A stretch of DNA of 64,000 nt, taken from positions 1-64,000 of the forward strand of contig CAJXZB010000001.1 of assembly GCA_913063405.1 (NCBI GenBank). The letters run 5' to 3'. The notes below the pieces were generated by a model that had not been told where the DNA came from, ran no database searches, and saw nothing but the letters and a program-made list of their open reading frames with translations. The position numbers were made by a program, and so were the translations under genes. Position 1 is the first letter of the stretch, and the number at the start of each line of letters is the position of its first letter. Shown one piece after another: positions 63,357-64,000 of the stretch. This stretch comes from an uncultured Ulvibacter sp. Its GTDB lineage: Bacteria; Bacteroidota; Bacteroidia; Flavobacteriales; Flavobacteriaceae.

Positions 63357-64000
63357 TTACTCAATATCGTTTTCGGTTAAAAAATCCCACTGCTGAAGGT
63401 TCTTTGAAAGCCTTTTACCAATTACACCTCCAAACTTCGAGGCATCCATTCCATATCCTTTTGGTTTTTTGCCTTCAAGGTCATCGAAAGTAAGAATGTG
63501 TCCTTCTTTTAGATTTTTATTGACAGCAAGAGATTTTTCAAAAATATTTTTCAATTCGGAAAAAGCTGAATTATCATTCTTATCAATTGGGTTTTTTAGT
63601 GCTTCGGAAATTTCAGCAACTCCTTTTACCAATTCCGAAGTTTCATCAATTGTAAGGGAAGAAGTAACATCAGGACCGAACTGTTCTCTATCCAAAACCA
63701 CATGAAACTCCAATATTTCGGCACCAATTGCCGTGGCTGCAATTCCCGCTACCACAGAAGCCGAATGATCTGAGAATCCTACGGGGACATTATAACGCTG
63801 TTTTAATTCAGAAATAACATTGAGCCCATAATCTTTGGGCCGTGTTGGATAACTCGTTGTACATTGTAAAACAGAAACATTCGCATTGTGATCTTTCAGA
63901 AAAGAAACAGCCTTATCCAGTTCTTCATAGGAGCTCATTCCGCTAGAAATAATAATAGGCTTTCCTGTATCGACAATTTTCTTCAGCAGCAAAAAATTGG
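63357..64000 (-). CDS. neuB: N-acetylneuraminate/legionaminate synthase, C-terminal part (runs off the edge)
   Basis: The readable 213 or so residues cover the second half of the TIM barrel (GKPIIISSGMSSYEELDKAV, LQCTTSYPTRPKDYGLNVI, GFSDHSASVVAGIAATAIGAEILEFHV). They also cover the C-terminal antifreeze-like SAF domain (LKEGHILTFDDLEGKKPKGYG, VIGKRLSKN). The enzyme condenses phosphoenolpyruvate with ManNAc or an analogue. The frame continues past the window end, so the start is missing; no truncation is implied. It is first of the nonulosonate genes in transcription order within the window. Confidence 0.92.
   Translation of the reverse strand, partial: NFLLLKKIVDTGKPIIISSGMSSYEELDKAVSFLKDHNANVSVLQCTTSYPTRPKDYGLNVISELKQRYNVPVGFSDHSASVVAGIAATAIGAEILEFHVVLDREQFGPDVTSSLTIDETSELVKGVAEISEALKNPIDKNDNSAFSELKNIFEKSLAVNKNLKEGHILTFDDLEGKKPKGYGMDASKFGGVIGKRLSKNLQQWDFLTENDIE

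Noticed and set aside
1-64000. Searched for tRNA, rRNA, CRISPR arrays, insertion sequences, integrases and phage genes
   Set aside because: None could be supported anywhere; the only non-coding structures are short gaps with promoters and terminators.

Overview
The window looks like a chromosomal segment from a marine-type member of the Flavobacteriaceae (Bacteroidota). The evidence is AT-rich DNA, promoters of the Bacteroidota type (TAnnTTTG near -7), a protein with a type IX secretion sorting tail, a PorV/PorQ-family porin, an Lnb-like (DUF4105) lipoprotein acylation protein, a cyclophilin-FKBP fusion, a DUF3276 PUR-like protein and a NusB-DUF1573-YajC run. No rRNA, tRNA, CRISPR array or insertion sequence was seen. 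Most of the window is core genome. Damaged loci lie at 21.6-22.0 kb, 31.4-33.0 kb and 35.9-36.5 kb.

Layout. 0.2-3.5 kb (+): a Tat-exported GH109-like glycosidase, a GHMP sugar kinase and a sugar-1-P nucleotidyltransferase, which read as an amino-sugar salvage module. 3.6-11.4 kb (-): aconitase, then an operon of two SurA-like foldases, a foldase-like lipoprotein and a MoxR ATPase. 11.5-12.9 kb (+): an SRPBCC protein, a small conserved protein and an OmpH/Skp chaperone. 12.9-21.5 kb (-): guaB; a four-helix membrane protein with an FMN-binding protein; a porin; an HMG-CoA lyase/5'-nucleotidase/haem-binding operon; LysE and pyrD. 21.6-22.0 kb: a TonB-dependent receptor reduced to its two ends. 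22.2-31.4 kb: pepT, yajC-DUF1573-nusB, leucine dehydrogenase, an ABC exporter, a PUR-like protein and an M14 peptidase. 31.4-36.5 kb: a multiply mutated CrtI-like oxidoreductase, a MarR repressor with a 34-bp perfect palindrome and a partner membrane protein, a SulP transporter, and a truncated second MarR joined to an orphan gene fragment. 36.5-49.8 kb: housekeeping and envelope genes (csaA-like, thioredoxin-like, a type IX cargo, YfiT, dual immunophilin, recQ, kdsD-tatC-lptB, pssA, PorV-like, Lnb-like). 49.8-64.0 kb (-): a polysaccharide cluster starting off-window with neuB, then neuC, a neuA-like gene, asnB, glycosyltransferases, a methyltransferase, an acetyltransferase, a Wzy-type polymerase and an initiating sugar-phosphate transferase.

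Much of the window serves the cell envelope. Foldases and Skp handle outer-membrane proteins, while KdsD and LptB serve lipopolysaccharide. PssA makes phospholipid, Lnb matures lipoproteins, and the last 14 kb builds a nonulosonate-containing surface glycan. The signals I find most worth checking are a strongly over-represented heptamer (TTCGGAA) seen in several reading frames and on both strands, a possible flavin/haem electron-transfer cluster, the palindrome-controlled MarR/membrane-protein pair with an apparently leaderless promoter, and a RecQ lacking its zinc cysteines.
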